Shown here in pieces: positions 6,629 to 7,707 of a stretch of 7,707 bases of DNA; position 1 is the first letter of the stretch; each line of letters begins with the position of its first letter. A program made the translations under genes and the position numbers. The stretch is from positions 1 to 7,707 of the forward strand of contig PIVW01000280.1 in assembly GCA_003353825.1 (NCBI GenBank), in the 5' to 3' direction. This DNA is from Chloroflexota bacterium (GTDB lineage: Bacteria > Chloroflexota > Anaerolineae > J102). Under the pieces are notes generated by a model, which did not search any database, was not told the DNA's origin, and was given only the letters and a program-made list of their open reading frames with translations.

Positions 6629-6677
6629 CTATTGATGCGTTGGTTATAGCGCAGATACGCTCTTATTTATTTCTGAT
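6629..6677 (+). other. Spacer before the binding-protein gene
   Basis: This 49-base gap has no Shine-Dalgarno site. It contains TGGTTATA (6641-6648), repeated at 7596-7603. A 19-codon frame starting at 6625 crosses it and ends at 6684, overlapping the next start. It is probably fortuitous. Confidence 0.3.
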
Positions 6678-7550
6678 ATGTTGAAACGACATAAGGCAGT
6701 TGCCTTGGCGGCATTCATGTTGCTGGCACTAGCCGGTTGTGCTTCTGTCCCGATTAACATAGAGCTAGCGCCCGAGCCAGGCACCAAGGACGAACTGGTG
6801 CTGGCGACCACAACCAGCCCCTACGACAGCGGACTGCTCGACTATCTCCTGCCCGATTTCCAGCAGAAAACCGGCATCCGGGTCAGAGTCTTGGCTGTAG
6901 GTACCGGGCAGGCTCTGGCGTTGGGCGCTGCCGGAGACGTCGAAGTGTTGTTGGTACACGCACGTGAACGCGAAGACCAGTTTATTGCCGACGGCTTCGC
7001 GCCTTCGCGTCACGATGTCATGTTTAACGATTTTGTCATTGTGGGCCCAGCAACTGATCCGGCAGGTATAAAGGGCCTACAATCTGCAGCAAATGCATTT
7101 GCCAAGATCGCTGAAGCTGAAGTTCTGTTCGTTTCCCGAGGCGACGATTCCGGTACCCATATCAAAGAACAGCATATCTGGGAACTGGCTGGCACCAAAC
7201 CCTCCGGTGATTGGTACCAGAGCGCCGGGCAAGGCATGGGTGCAGTATTGAACATGACCGACCAGCAACAAGCCTATACCCTGAGTGATCGTGGCACTTA
7301 TCTGGCCCGCCAGCTTGAGGGACTTGATCTGGAGATCTTGGTCGAGGGGGATTCGTTTCTGTTCAACCCCTACAGCCTTCTGCCCGTCACACCCGATAAA
7401 GACCATGATATCAACTATGGCGCAGCCATCGCCTTCATCAATTGGATGACCAGCGCCTATACGCAAGACTTGATCGCCGAATTCGGGGTAGCTATCCACG
7501 GGCAGCCACTCTTCTATCCAAATGCTCGAGCATCGGCGGAGCAACGATGA
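6678..7550 (+). CDS. tupA: TupA-like tungstate/molybdate ABC transporter binding lipoprotein
   Basis: Extracytoplasmic solute-binding protein of the PBP-like domain type, probably capturing tungstate and delivering it to a TupB permease and TupC ATPase. Residues 1-20 are a lipoprotein signal with basic start and lipobox LAGC, and Cys21 is the lipid-attached first mature residue. The family motif TTTSPYDSG (44-52) opens the mature domain. RGDDSGTH (154-161) is a characteristic oxyanion-binding segment. The C-terminal EFG...GQPLFYPNA also fits TupA. The 290-residue length is normal. The preceding ModE-like regulator supports a metal-oxyanion role. Tungstate versus molybdate cannot be settled from sequence alone. 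No permease gene begins in the 157 bases after it. The ATG at 6678 is supported by the signal peptide, although no ribosome site is seen. Confidence 0.88.
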   Translation: MLKRHKAVALAAFMLLALAGCASVPINIELAPEPGTKDELVLATTTSPYDSGLLDYLLPDFQQKTGIRVRVLAVGTGQALALGAAGDVEVLLVHAREREDQFIADGFAPSRHDVMFNDFVIVGPATDPAGIKGLQSAANAFAKIAEAEVLFVSRGDDSGTHIKEQHIWELAGTKPSGDWYQSAGQGMGAVLNMTDQQQAYTLSDRGTYLARQLEGLDLEILVEGDSFLFNPYSLLPVTPDKDHDINYGAAIAFINWMTSAYTQDLIAEFGVAIHGQPLFYPNARASAEQR

Positions 7551-7597
7551 GGACGAGTTGCGTGGTAGGCTGTGCGTATGTTCCGCTTTCGGTAGTG

Positions 7598-7610
7598 GTT
7601 ATATATTAAC
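7598..7610. promoter_or_regulatory. ModE-like palindrome, candidate operator
   Basis: GTTATATATTAAC is symmetric at five of six pairs. Its left half resembles the ModE half-site (CGTTATATA as recalled from E. coli). Its TGGTTATA start also occurs before tupA at 6641. Regulation by the nearby ModE-like protein is inferred. Confidence 0.3.
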
Positions 7611-7623
7611 TGATAGGACACCA

Positions 7624-7651
7624 TTCTGTGTTGTAATAGTGGAGGTATAAT
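7624..7651 (+). promoter_or_regulatory. Candidate promoter near window end
   Basis: TATAAT (7646-7651) is a perfect -10 match. TTCTGT (7624-7629) is a poor -35, 16 bases upstream. It lies just after the palindrome and would read out of the window. Confidence 0.3.
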
Positions 7652-7707
7652 AGGAGTACCGCCTCATGGAAGCTATCAGATTTAGAAAATGACAGTGTTT
7701 TTCGCAC

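Larger units (their letters stand above)
7551..7707 (+). other. Non-coding region after tupA
   Basis: No supported gene is seen. A 20-codon frame from the ATG overlapping the tupA stop ends at TAA and does not resemble a TupB start. An eight-codon frame begins at 7665 and also stops. The region holds a palindrome (7598-7610) and a perfect -10-like hexamer (7646-7651), so a new transcription unit may begin near the window end. Confidence 0.4.

Noticed and set aside
6625..6684. A 19-codon frame overlapping the ModE-like stop and the tupA start, suggesting a coupling leader peptide
   Set aside because: There is no ribosome binding site and no recognisable sequence, and a frame this short can arise by chance.

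Overview
The window looks like a bacterial chromosome segment of moderate G+C. Its layout is a conserved protein quality-control block (trigger factor, ClpP, ClpX) followed by a metal-oxyanion block (ModE-type regulator, TupA-type binding lipoprotein). All genes lie on the + strand. The long acidic tail on trigger factor, the gene order and the weak Shine-Dalgarno sites suggest a Chloroflexota-like bacterium (Anaerolineae or Caldilineae type). That assignment is recalled from family knowledge and is not proven here.

Layout: 1-185 is a leader with hairpins. 186-1805 is tig. 1752-3994 is mobile DNA inserted at the tig stop codon. 3995-4193 is the tig/clpP spacer. 4194-4823 is clpP and 4946-6241 is clpX. 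6263-6628 is a ModE-like DNA-binding protein. 6678-7550 is a tungstate/molybdate-type binding lipoprotein. 7551-7707 is non-coding.

The most interesting structure is the mobile DNA. A single-gene IS66-family element with good terminal repeats lies at 2438-3994, but no target duplication flanks those ends. Instead, a perfect 8-bp duplication (CTGACGAC) lies at 1744-1751 and 3995-4002. It flanks a larger 2243-bp unit, 1752-3994, whose left edge starts with an IS66-end-like sequence (11 of 12 bases match the right end). Between that edge and the inner IS66 end are 686 bp of passenger DNA carrying a truncated IS21-type istA. The simplest reading is that the transposase used a surrogate left end, apparently inside istA, and moved the neighbouring DNA with it.

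Removing the unit and one duplication copy restores a tig gene ending ...Ser-Asp-Asp-TAA. The insertion therefore fell exactly between the last sense codon and the stop codon. It replaced the stop with 17 foreign residues and left the chaperone domains intact.

Trigger factor folds new chains at the ribosome, and ClpX unfolds substrates into the ClpP chamber, so the first block is one folding-and-degradation module. The second block probably senses or imports tungstate or molybdate. The permease and ATPase partners are not in the window.
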